From the NCBI GenBank assembly GCA_003864495.1, contig ML133479.1:1113223-1177222 (forward strand): a DNA stretch of 64,000 nucleotides, in the 5' to 3' direction. Under the pieces are notes generated by a model, which worked only from the letters and a program-made list of their open reading frames with translations, was not told the origin of the DNA and ran no database searches. The translations under genes and the position numbers were made by a program. The DNA comes from Nemopilema nomurai. Its lineage: Eukaryota > Cnidaria > Scyphozoa > Rhizostomeae > Rhizostomatidae. Shown piece by piece: positions 47,701-58,943 of this stretch; the first letter of the stretch is position 1; each line of letters starts with the position of its first letter.

Positions 47701-50700
47701 CACGAATTACTCTATCCTCTAACATTTTCGTTACCGACTTGTTCGAGAAAAGTTACAAAATGCTGCTTTGTGAGACATTAAGCTAGAAATTGTGGAAATA
47801 AAAGGTGGGGAGCTCCTCCCAGTGTCTTCTTTTTGCCACCCTCTGTGTATACAAGAATAACTGTACCAGCAGGATCCAGTAAAACAGTTGCGAAATACGC
47901 GGCTTATGTGTAATACTGTTCTTCCCGTTTAGAGGGATACTGTGAATTCTCAACTACACGCTATAAGATTACAACGACTTGTAGATTACAAAAGTCAGAT
48001 TGGAGTAAAATATTTCATTATTTAATGCTCTGATAAATTAGTTTGTAGCCTGTTTAAACTTATGATGTTCGTTTCAGAGTCTTTCCCGAAACGGGACTAA
48101 TATATAAGCAAGTTTCCCAGCCTATTGCCCAATAAATCTTTGACCAATTGCGAGAACGTTATGATTTTCTGTCACCAGTTGCCAAGACGAATAATGGCAA
48201 TTATCACACACACATCACATGTTTAAAGGCTGAGTGTGAAGAGGCCTGACACAGCAACGTTGTTATCGTAATTTATCATTCCTGTCACCGTCATTGGGGA
48301 ATATAATGATAGCAATACGTGTTAAAAGGAATGAAATGAATTAGCAAAAAATCATGTTGGCTTAGTCATAACTGATAATTTATGATCCTTTGTATACATG
48401 ACACCTGTAAAATATGGAGTCATTGTAAAGCCCCAAAAAGAACAAATATTAAGAAGTCTCTTGGAATGCCCCCAAACACTACAAAATGATTGCTTGCACC
48501 CACCATCTTGTGGGCAAAATCCTCTTATAACTTGCCAGGAAAGCAGCTTTTATTTCTTGCAGCTTTCACAACCTTGGGTTTAGTTTTGATCCTATAATTT
48601 TGCATCAGTGAAGTGAGAATTCTAAACAACATGACTTTGTCCAATTTCTATTTTGAAAACAGTTTGTGTTACTATGTGGAGCAAATTTTGTAGCAGCAGA
48701 AACTCCCACACATAAACAATGGCTTCACCTTCCGCAGTTCCCATGGTTTGGATAATGAATCCCATGGCATGGATTCAAAATGAAATGAAAAGGCAACCAC
48801 AGTTGAATAAATGTTTTGTATTATTCTGAAAAAGTCCAACAAAACCGAGAGGCAACAAATGGAACATAACAATTTGAAATTTGTGCTAGTTTCTCCATAA
48901 CCTAAAAGAGCAAATCCTTTTGTAGAAATTTCACATAGGAATAATCACTTTGAAAGATGTTTTGCATGATAGTGGATTATTATTTTATACAAAAGGGCAA
49001 ACAGAATTGAAGCTTTGAAACTTACTTTCCAAGCTGATGAAGTTTTACTTTCCTTAGCAAGTTTTTTGTGAGTACTCAGTTGGTAGTTTAGTTTGCTGTG
49101 ATCCGTCTAGTTTTTTTGAACCAATTCAGGCAATATCACCATTGCTGCAATGATGGGCCTTTTTATATTTTCTTAGGGTGGCCAAGTCACTTATAGGACC
49201 CCTACCTTATGTATCCCAACAAAAATTTATCTGACCCCTTCATCTCAAATTGCCTTCCTATTGTGTATGCAAAAATTTGCTTAACCCCTTCCCCCACCTC
49301 CGATCTAAAATCCATGGCTAGGTACAGTGATTGTAACATTGTCATAAGATCAAGCATTATCCAATGCAAAAGCTTTAAGTTATGCAGATTTTCTTTCTGC
49401 AGTGGAGTCAAATGGAAAGTCGTCTGAAGCATCCCCGAATGTTAGGTAAGTTTCAAATTTAGTTTTAGCCAGAATTTATGATGCATTGGAAATTGTTGTT
49501 TGCTAGTACAAGAAATTCAAGCCTGGAGTGGAGATTGATAAAGAAGCCTAAGATAAAGAAAAAGGCAATAGTTGATCATCTAAGTCAGATTTGCTTTTAT
49601 CAACCATCTTATTTGGGATATGCTTTAATTTATTTAAATTTCTTTCTCTATTGTCTTTCTTCTTCTTATCACATGCATGATTAAAGCATGACAAATATTT
49701 CTAACTAGGTATACAACAAATTGACCATTACTTTGTTACTTTAAAAAGTAGTTTCTGTTATCATCATCATCATTTATGAATATAAATTGTTATTGGTTAT
49801 TATCATTATTATTGCTCTTATTGCTGATTGAAAGGTATATCTTGACCTAAGTTGCTATGCATAGTGTTGTGATTCTTCTTAAAACTGTTTAGCCTATACC
49901 TTCAAATCAATGAAAGGATCTTCTCTTTATGTGGATTTACGAGGTATTCGTACCTTGCAATAGTAATGGGTGATCAGCTGTGTTATTGTTTTGGAACTTT
50001 CCATTGGATCTAAACTAAATCTTAAGAACAATGCTACTAGAAAGTCAGAAATGTGCTTCCCGAAATTGAAACGTCAAAATCATTAACAAATGTGGCTCCC
50101 TTTCAATCGCAAATAACATGAGTGTTATCTCCAGTTCTGGCAAATAGCATGAGTGTTATCCTCACTCGTGCATTTTATACTCTGCTGTAGTACCAAAGCT
50201 TGGATTAAGCGGTAGAGCTGCTATTTTTTAATAATTTTTCCCTACGGTTGTCATGTTCTTTATCTCCGAGCCAGTCACAAACTACCTACGAGTAATTAAA
50301 ATCATAATTATTGCTCTGATTTAAAGCTACATTAATCAATTCCAGATTAAAAACTGATTTTTCTAACTTGACTTGATGAACATCGACTCCACCTCTTCCA
50401 GCTGACCTTTACATTTTTCACAATAAAATTTAACGTTTAAGGCTTTCTGTGGTTTCCTGGATTTTTCAGATTTACCACGAAGTTTCTTTGGGCAGCTTAG
50501 ATACATGGCCTAATTTCAATGGTTATGTTGTATTGGAATATTTCTGACTGCATGAGCTTTAACAGTAATTAACAGTTTTTGGCTTTCAATCATTGATTTG
50601 TCGCTCTGCGGTAAACTCTCTTCTTTCAATGCGCGGCTTCGTGTGGCCAAGATTCTCTTCTGAACAGCATTCAAGTGAAACTTTCTCGAGAGAAAGGATG

Positions 50701-50762
50701 CGTTCATTTATTTGGTTTTTGTTAGTAACAGTGTGGTCTGTTGTCATAGAAGCCGAAGTCGG
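44778..50762. other. Gene-poor 6-kb spacer
   Basis: I find no exon with domain support on either strand. A few short open frames exist but are unlike protein. Small repeats include alternating acacatgt words near 44985-45055 and a catcatcat run near 49760. The promoter of the THEG-type gene should lie at the right end. Confidence 0.35.
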
Positions 50763-53750
50763 ATGGACTCGCTAGCTAAGCCAAAGATGTCGAAAGCTGA
50801 ATGGCTAACGAGATATGAGTAAGTATGAAATTTTTTTTAAAAGAGTTCGTCCCTATGTATGGCTCACAGAGATTCGATTCTCACTTTCTCTGTTGTCTTC
50901 AATCTAGCGAGCTATACGAAATGGCAACGTTTATTTTTTTGTGGCCAGAGGCATCAGGAATATGTAAAATGGTCGTACACCAGTCGACAGACGGTTAATG
51001 TGAAGGCCAAATAGAAATCAGATAAATTCGAAGTTTATAAAGGAATGCTCCCCTTTTCATCGACGTTTTATTGGAAGAGGGTTCTTTCAGTAAATCACTG
51101 GCTGGCAAAGAAATGTCAACTAATGAATGAGTGAATTTTCTTGTCATCTGAAAAGATAAGTAAGTACTCCTTTTGATTTGGCAAAGGAGATTCTTATTAT
51201 TGAAATCAGTGCTGACGATGGCAGCTATTCTGAATTGTCATCCCTAACCTTCATATTCAAAGGAGACATTAATTTTTGTTGTGTCAAACATACAAAGACT
51301 GTCATCTTATTGTATGGAAAGAGGCTCTTTCCCCTGCGCAAACGATAGCTCCAAATGGAAAGACCAAGGCTTGCATCTTCGAGGTGCAATGATGTCACGT
51401 GCCAGCATCACATGACAAACACAGAGATACAGGTATTCGTTTCTAATTACAGGCATAAGGTGGTATGGGGAAATCAAGAGCCAATGTGGCCATTAAACCA
51501 GGCTGCGTTGAAAGCGGTCCCAAGTGGTCGAACTGAGATACTTGCTAAAAGCAAACTCAACCTTCAAGAAAGCAACCCAGAAAAATGCAGCAGGTAGGTG
51601 ATTGGGTCCCCTTGCTTGTTCGCTTAAAATACATTCGAACTTTAATTCCATTTGCTATCTAAATCTTTTCACCCCTTCAATCAGGCTCTTGCAACCAGCG
51701 TTGATTGATTTTCCAAGGATTGTTTGTCCTTTTCTCAAATTAGAATTGTTGACATATGGTATTGTTAAGGTTAGCGTTTGCCCTACTATAGCAACTCTAA
51801 ATGTCGCTCAAACTGGTGGTATCACATATTCTAAAAGACTCTTTATTCAAGGGTTGTATTAATTCAGAAAACTCCAAAATCGATGTTAATGTCTATTATG
51901 GTCTCTGTTACTCTTAGTTTGGTATTTCTATGATAAAAACCCGTCTTGAAATCTGGAATGAAATCTGAATGAAATTAATGAAATCTGGCTCAGCTTCTTC
52001 TTGCCCCAACCCCGTGTCACGATGTAGTTCACGCAGCCATACTTTGCATGCCAAATCAACGGAACATGACTTATATTCTAAACAGAAATACTTTCGAACA
52101 TTTTTGTTTAATGCATAATCGTTCAAGTACCATTGTCAAGACAGGCAAAGTATAGAGCTAGCCATACACGGGCGAAGTTTTGAAGAGGATTTACAAAGAG
52201 AATGCGAGAAAAATTTAAAGGCAATCTTAAAATGAAAGTATCATCAACTGCTTTTGTGATCATTGACTAACTTTGTCTTGTAGATTCGCCAACAGGCTGT
52301 CTTGTATTCTGCAAATCTATGATTTGCTACACACATAACTCGCTTTCAACTTCTACTGCCTTTAGCATAGTTTGTTCTGCCTCGTAAAACGTTTGGCATA
52401 GTTTTTGTAAACAGTTGATTTTGTTACACCTAATAAGTACTCCAATCATCGACCTAGGCAACTATTCCACTAAGCATTCTTCACTATTTCGCCAACAGAC
52501 CCGAGTTTCAGTACAGTTGTGGGCGTTCCTCAGTCATATGGCAAGTCAGCCCACACGCGATGAAAGGGGGTGCATCAGAACGGGTGGAACTTCTTTCAAG
52601 GCACAAGACTGTTCCTGCTGGCTACAGAGATGACCGGTGAGAAAATTGCAAACTTGTCTGTCGCTCGTAAGCAAATGAATCTGCATATATGTGATTTCCA
52701 GCAAGTTTGAAAATGGACTTCGATAACTACCAATGTGTATATTGGAAATCCTATTTGCGTTGAAAGGCGTCTTTTATGAGAATCAAAACTTGCATCGCAA
52801 GTGCCAAGGTGTTTTCTTTCTTTAACTTTTTGTTTTCTCTTTTTTAAGTTTTTAAGTTTCCTCTCTTTAATTTTTTGACCAGCTGCAAGCTTTCAATTAA
52901 ACGTCACTTGTTGTACATGTATTGTTTTTATAATATATTCTATTGTTATATCCTTTAAACAGTTTGTATGCTTAGAAAGTTTTTTTGTCCTGAATAGTTA
53001 TGCATGTAACTATTTCGAGGTGAAACTCTTTCGCCTGCGTTGCATTGAATATAAGAAAAATATCTATATGTCATCGTCTTAGTTTAAAAGTTTTATTATA
53101 ATTTTTAATTCTTTTGAATTTCATATAAACTACTTTTAAGTGCAAATCAACTAAAATTCCCAACATGACTTGATCTGTTAGGCCATATTACGCCCTTGGT
53201 TGTGGAAGGTCTTCACCTATTTGGGACGTCAGCGACAACGCAAAGAATGCCGCAGAGAAGGCGACAGTCTCTCGATTAGCCGAGCCGAAGCGAACGCATC
53301 CGGGCTACGTCCCGTGCAGAGATGTTCAGTGGCCCGTGTCTGCAAATGCCCGTCGCGGGGATGCAAGCGCGCGGACCGAAATGCTAGCACGCCCAAAGGA
53401 CAGAAGAGACGGCCATATACGAGACCCAATTTGGACAGTTAGAAAGTCAACGTTAACCGCGGCAGCGACCTCTAGGATTCAAGAACTGTCGAAGCCTAAG
53501 CTGCTACCCGATGGTTTTGTTGGCGAACAGGGACGTGGAGTGGCAAATACCGCGAACGGCGCTGAAGTCGTACACAACAGACCGCATGAAACTATTGTCC
53601 CAGCCTATTGTCAGAGATGCTATGGATCACGTTCAGTTCAATCCGGACGCATTCAAGGTCCGGGATTCGGCAAAGCACGCGAAAATTTCGTCGCGCGTCA
53701 ATGAGCTCGCGCAGCCAGTGCAGCGAACCACTCGGTTGAAAGCATCATAG
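50763..53750 (+). CDS. THEG/SPMAP2-type repeat protein (probable sperm microtubule-associated protein)
   Basis: Four exons joined in phase 2: 50763-50818, 51453-51593, 52499-52636 and 53182-53750, about 300 residues. The protein consists almost wholly of THEG-type repeats, each with an R-x-x-x-L-(A/S)-(K/R/Q)-(P/S) core and a Trp. Examples are MDSLAKPKMSKAEW, RTEILAKSKLN, GRSSVIWQVSP, SRLAEPKRTHPGY, ARPKDRRDGHI, ELSKPKLLPDGF and NELAQPVQRT. In mammals THEG (SPMAP2) proteins are expressed in spermatids and associate with sperm axonemal microtubules; a similar role here is inference. In exon 4 the repeats switch frame at GGG 53530-53532: removing one G gives a continuous frame through EQDVEWQIP to the stop at 53748-53750. 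This is either an assembly error or a true frameshift that would end the protein early. A poly(A) signal is at 53946. Confidence 0.8.
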
Positions 53751-53945
53751 AGTAAAATATCATTATTGTATAAATGTTTTGGAAGTCATAACATAAGTAT
53801 CAAGCAGTAATAATCGACTAAATCTAGATTAGTAAGTATATATTTGAATGTAATACAATTTTTAACAATTTAACGCATGCATATCTTCTTGAATTCAGCA
53901 TTTTACAATATAAATACTATATTTCACGACACTTTTGCTGAGAAA

Positions 53946-53951
53946 AATAAA
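53946..53951 (+). terminator. Candidate poly(A) signal of the THEG-type gene
   Basis: AATAAA about 195 bases after the stop codon, at a normal distance for a short 3' UTR. Confidence 0.5.
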
Positions 53952-54424
53952 GATGACGTGTCAGTTTTTTTCTGAGAATTTCTTGACATGTAAAATTTTT
54001 TTATTACTGGGGAGTTTAATCGAGTCAACCCACAAAGATAATAGAAAAGAAATTAGTGAATGAATAGTCAAAAAGTTTTACTCATTTTATGAATACTTCC
54101 AACAAGCAACATACAGGTAGTCAGTCAAAAGATGGCATAGGTGGAAAACATTTTGTACTTCTTGATAATTACAATACATACCAACACGTGACAATTGAAA
54201 CTTTTAAGAATTTGCCAAGATCAAACTATCATGGAAGGCTGACCTATGCAGATCATCCAAGTTTCGAATTATTCCAGACTATTCTATTAACTGTTGCCTA
54301 AAAGTGACAACAAACAATTTTTTTGGTTTCTATCAAAAACTGAACTAATGCCATCTTGAGTAGCTACAGTATTAAAATATTTTTCATCAGTAAAAAGGAC
54401 TTGAAAGACTATTTTATAGACTAA

Positions 54425-55236
54425 GGCTGCATTCACACTGCACAATCTTTTGAAAATGCTTTCAGTTGTTATCAGATAATTTCTATAGAATCTTTTTTGG
54501 TGTTCAAATTGGCAAATATAAAGATGCATGCTATTGCAATTTTGCTTGTTAGTTAGCTGTCAGGTAAGTCACACCCTTTTACAAGCGCTTTCAAGCTTGT
54601 GTTGGCAACATGGATTTCAAACTTTTTATAACTGAAGTCAAAAAGTGCCCAGTTATTTGGGAGCCTAGAGGTCCTTGAAACTGCAACAGAGATGTTACAG
54701 CGAGATGTTGGATAGAGGTTGCACAAATAATGCAACAAATAATGGTTGAAGACCTGGCTACGGGCCTGTACGAGCCTCTCTTCTGGTGATAACAGCTTTC
54801 TGGAATTTGTTTTTTTTACAAGATATGGTGAACAGCTTCCAAGTTCATGACATCAAAAGTTCCTTTTTTCATCTGCATATACTGAAAGATTTCTTTTTGT
54901 CATTTGAAAATCTCTTTAAAATTTTTTGTCAATCTCTTGGAAAAGATGATAGTCCTACCTAGGATTTTTCTGGGTTTGTTAATTGGGTGTACTCCAATCC
55001 TCCTGTTAATTCCTCTTCGCTGTCAAAGTCTTATATGAAGATTTACATAAGTGTTTTCGGCTAGCCCTAAACAGTACATTTCGAGGGTTTGTGTGTTGTA
55101 AACAAACCTCTTTTTAAACATGAAATCCAAAGGCATTCCAATAAACAATGCTCTCTTTCGCGCTTTCAATTAAATGACCAATATGAACACATAATGTATT
55201 GTCAAGCACGCGCAAGCTTTTAGTGTGAACGCAGCC
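54425..55236. mobile_element. PIF/Harbinger-like MITE (812 bp)
   Basis: Terminal inverted repeats of about 15 bp: ggctgcattcacact at the left and agtgtgaacgcagcc at the right (one mismatch). The element is flanked by TAA at 54422-54424 and 55237-55239, the TWA target duplication typical of PIF/Harbinger. The interior has no transposase frame. The family call rests on target site and end sequence only. Confidence 0.65.
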
Positions 55237-55590
55237 TAAGGAATCAATGACAGCTAAGTCTAAATGTGTACTATTCAGTTATTCAACAACTGTCATTTCT
55301 AAGTTCCATGTTTATCAGTGTGTATAGACACACAAGATTTAATACAAAGAACATTGAATGATTAAAATGCACAAGAACATTGATTGATTAAAATGCTTCC
55401 AATTATTTATAATGTTTTAACATTTGTATGTGAAGAATTAAGAACTTGAAATGAGACCTCAATGTCAGTTTGTGAATTTTCAAGCACTGTTTATCATCCT
55501 CTGCCAACTACATGAATGAACAAGTGATTGGTTCTTAACGCAAGGACAAGAAGCAAATAACTGCTTAGTTTGGTGAGTGCCAGTATGCGA

Positions 55591-56217
55591 TCAGAAACTG
55601 TCTAGGTCTCTAACCGCATCATAATCAATATATCTTTGGTAAATCTTTTCCTGCTCCTCAAAATCTTGTCTACCAAGATACATCATCCTGGCATCTTTTG
55701 CACTGAGAAAGAGTCCAGCACATGAGAAGAAACACCCCACACATAAAATTGCAAAGACCCAGCAGGAACCTTGCTTTGTTTTGCAGTTCGTCCATAAATG
55801 CCCAGTGTCATGACAGGAAGCATCAGAGCTGTCATGAATTCCAACAGATACAACAAGCCCTATAGCAACAACGAAAGCTACGAAGTTAAGAAATACAGAG
55901 AAATAGCGTCCAGCACATCTGAAAAACAAACTTCTTTGGGCAACGAAGGCCAGCTCTGGGAACAAGCATTTCAAAAAGGAGCTTGTGAAAAATATAAATA
56001 TTGCCACATGAAGGCAAATTGTTGAGATGAAAAGCAAGTCAAACATGCAGGATGAATCGAAGTTCCAGTTCCAGCAGGTGCCATTCGTAGAATTACCTTT
56101 ACAAAGATAAATGTGACTTTCGCTTTCATTTCCAACAGTGATGAGTGTGACAACAAACAGTACATCTGCCAAAATTGCCGATAAGCCAAATGATATTCGT
56201 GTCACAATCGGATGCAT
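55591..56217 (-). CDS. Four-transmembrane protein, possibly TMEM179-like
   Basis: A single uninterrupted frame of 208 residues from ATG 56217 to TGA 55591-55593. It has four hydrophobic helices: about residues 8-28 (SAILADVLFVVTLITVG), 58-80 (LLFISTICLHVAIFIFFTSS), 105-128 (FLNFVAFVVAIGLVVSVG) and 150-175 (FAILCVGCFFSCAGLFLSA). The loop after TM1 has Cys residues and two overlapping glycosylation motifs (GNSTNGT); the loop after TM3 has paired Cys. The cytoplasmic tail is acidic and Tyr-rich. The topology and the FSVFLNF...VSVG third helix recall the TMEM179 family, but claudin- or MARVEL-like tetraspans are alternatives. The function is unknown. It is transcribed away from the archease gene across a 388-bp shared promoter region. 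An upstream non-coding exon cannot be excluded. Confidence 0.7.
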   Translation of the reverse strand: MHPIVTRISFGLSAILADVLFVVTLITVGNESESHIYLCKGNSTNGTCWNWNFDSSCMFDLLFISTICLHVAIFIFFTSSFLKCLFPELAFVAQRSLFFRCAGRYFSVFLNFVAFVVAIGLVVSVGIHDSSDASCHDTGHLWTNCKTKQGSCWVFAILCVGCFFSCAGLFLSAKDARMMYLGRQDFEEQEKIYQRYIDYDAVRDLDSF

Positions 56218-56605
56218 GTTCGAAGGCAATCAGTACGCATTTAACGAACATAAACTGTTTCCTTTTTTGTAAATAAGCAAGCAGTGAATAAGCAAGTTAC
56301 TCCTATGTCAACATGAATCCCAGTTGGTTTCCATGTTCAGAAATGTTGTGCGCTGCAGCGAAATGCCAGTTTAGAACTAAATCGGTTTTTCTCTGATAAT
56401 GAATGCAGAGTAGCAGCTAAGCATAACTTGAAAAAGAGCAACGTTTCGCTTCTTCAAAAGTCTGACAGCAGACGACTCTAGCTTTTATGGAAGCCACTGG
56501 AGGAAGTAAACGGAAATAGAAAATTTTCCAATCATGTGATGTGCAGAAAACTTTGAGCCCCCGTCAGCATTGAATAGAATTGCTTCGATCGCAATCGAGA
56601 CTAAT
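56218..56605. promoter_or_regulatory. Likely bidirectional promoter between four-TM gene and archease
   Basis: 388 bases separate the two start codons, which point away from each other. No TATA box is evident. The archease start lies within AATATGGCGG (56603-56612), a match to the YY1-type element often found at start sites of TATA-less housekeeping genes. Confidence 0.45.
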
Positions 56606-58943
56606 ATGGCGGAGGAAGAAAATAGTGCAGGTAATTTTTCGAAAGAAGAAGAAAGCCAATGTTCCAGTGCCGTGTGTGATGACGATTCAAAAGCAGGCTA
56701 CGAATGTAATTAAGCTTTTATTTTACTGTTGTCTGGGTAGAGATATTGGAAGTCAGATCTTTTGAAATTTCACAATTTGCATGTGAACAGAAGCTTGCGA
56801 AAATATAGCTACTATGGCCCTGCAAAAATGTTTGTCACAACTCAACAGGCTTAAGTCATTACGTAACCAATAAACATAAAAAAGAGACCCTTACAATAGC
56901 GTTCTCTCCCAAACAATGTTATGAGGTATCCCGAACTCCATAGTCTTCAGGACAGCTCATCAATGAATATAAGATCATAGGCTTGGGAAAAGGGAAAATT
57001 ATCGTATACAGAGGCCGAGAGAACAAGCCATTGTGCTTTTTTAAATAAAATTGAATATTGTAAAACTTTAACATAACCCTTTTCTATTTATGGAGTTTGT
57101 TTAAAGCAATATTGATCAATCATTTTGCTGCTTTGATGAAAAGTATTTGAATAACCTTATCAAAAGATTCCAAGAATGATTAAAATAAGAATAGAATAGT
57201 AAGTCAATCATGCAAAGAGTACTTGCAACCTTTATTTTATTGTTTCTTTTGTAAAAGTAATTCAAAATTTTTGACACATTTTGCAATAACATATTACCAA
57301 AAGCTTTTTTTTAAGTTCTACATTGCTTAGGAAAACTACTATACGAATACTTCAGAACTTTTCATCAACTCTCAATGCTGCCTTCAAGAGGGTGATGAAC
57401 TGCCTATGTGATTATGCTTACAAGTGTGATCACCCAATCAACACCTCAAAATCTCAAGGGAAATTGGAGTATTATTTCTGAACAATTGCCTAACGTTTGA
57501 TGATCTAAATGCATGATTACAGCCAGTTTGTAACTAAAAAATTGGATGTAATGATTTATAATGTCAACAATGAGGAAATAATGCTTTAAATAATTAGAAA
57601 CTTGACCTTTCATATAGGAATTCTGCAACTTTTAGGAATATACAAAGAGGAAACATGTTTGCCCAGCTTACTAAAAACATTTGTGACATGCTCTCCTTTC
57701 TCTTACGGACAATACATGCTTTTATATGTGTGGCCAACTGCCTGTGTCAATAATTTGGCAAGGGGGATGGTGAGGGTGATGCCCACATAAGACAAAATGC
57801 CTGTCTATATAACTAGTTTGGTTTTTAATTTACCTGTTTATTGAGCAGTAGTGAAAAGGCTGTGACTTTATTACCGCCACCAGTGTTGACTTCATTCTAT
57901 ATTTGTTTTACATTTGAGAACATGTTAATTTGGTTGCATTTATGGTATGCAAGACATTTGCCAACCTTATGTATTTACTGTCAGTATATCATATATAATA
58001 TGTATAACTGTTATCATTGGAATATTTTATCAAGGGAATTGCCTAACTTGATGGCAATATGTCTTGGTTTCATAGTTACAAATGATAGATTCGATTCAGT
58101 GAGATCATAATTGTACAACATTTTGTCAGTTTATGACTTAATTACTCAATAATTGCTGAAATTTTTGCATGGTTATAGCCAAAGGATAAATACTTAATGT
58201 TCTAAATGGTTACAAATTAAAAAGACTAAATGATAAAAAACTTTCCTCTCTACAAAATGGTTGGAAAGCCACTAAATGTTGTTTGCTGTTTGTATGGTAT
58301 TATTCTTGATGTAATGGAGTAAGTGAGACCATGTAGCCTACTCTAATCAATTTGTAGTTCAAACAAGCTTGGAATCAGTTTGACCAGAAAATATCAGTCT
58401 CTTGATATACTTTTATGTGACAACATTTAATCAGCAGCCATTTTTGTTTGCTGCTGACATAGCCAAGGGCTTTGTAAACTGCATTCATTATACGTTTCGG
58501 TAGAGATTCTGATTAGTCACTTTTCTTCGCTAGATCTTGACCACACTTCCGATGTCCAAATTCACGCTTGGGGAGAGACGTTAACGGAGTCATTTGAGCT
58601 CGCTGCTCTAGCAATGATTGGCTACATGACTGACTTGGAAACTGTCGAAGTAAGCCAAGAACAAGAGGTTCTCGCTGAAGGCCATGACCTTGAGTCGCTG
58701 CTTTATGGGTTTCTAGACGAGGTTCTGTTCCTGTTTTGTGCGGAGCCCTTTCTTACTTCGAAAGAAATCGAAATACTCGAATTTGATAAAAATGATTTTA
58801 AAATCAAAGCAATTTGTCGTGGAGAACCATTTGATTTGCAAAAGCATCCCCAGGGAACTGAGATAAAAGCAATTACTTATTCTAATATGCAAATTTATGA
58901 TGACAATAAAACCAATGACATATTCGTAATCGTTGATATATGA
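56606..58943 (+). CDS. ZBTB8OS: Archease (tRNA ligase complex activator)
   Basis: Two exons, 56606-56705 and 58534-58943, give 169 residues. Exon 1 ends in phase 1 and the junction restores EYLDHTSDVQIHAWGETL, the archease signature in which the conserved acidic and His residues bind metal. Other matches are FLDEVLFLF, KHPQGTEIKAITYS and the C-terminal FVIVDI, which ends the protein as in other archeases. Archease promotes guanylylation and multiple turnover of the RTCB tRNA ligase, which joins tRNA halves after splicing and XBP1 mRNA in the unfolded-protein response. The first 33 residues are an acidic Ser-rich extension typical of animal archeases. A homologous start is at ATG 56606, inside a YY1-like sequence. 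The 1.8-kb intron holds no evident gene. Confidence 0.93.

Noticed and set aside
51355..51425. Extra exon of the THEG-type gene before 51453
   Set aside because: The frame is open, but exon 1 joins directly and in phase to 51453, giving a continuous THEG repeat; the extra stretch has no repeat motif.
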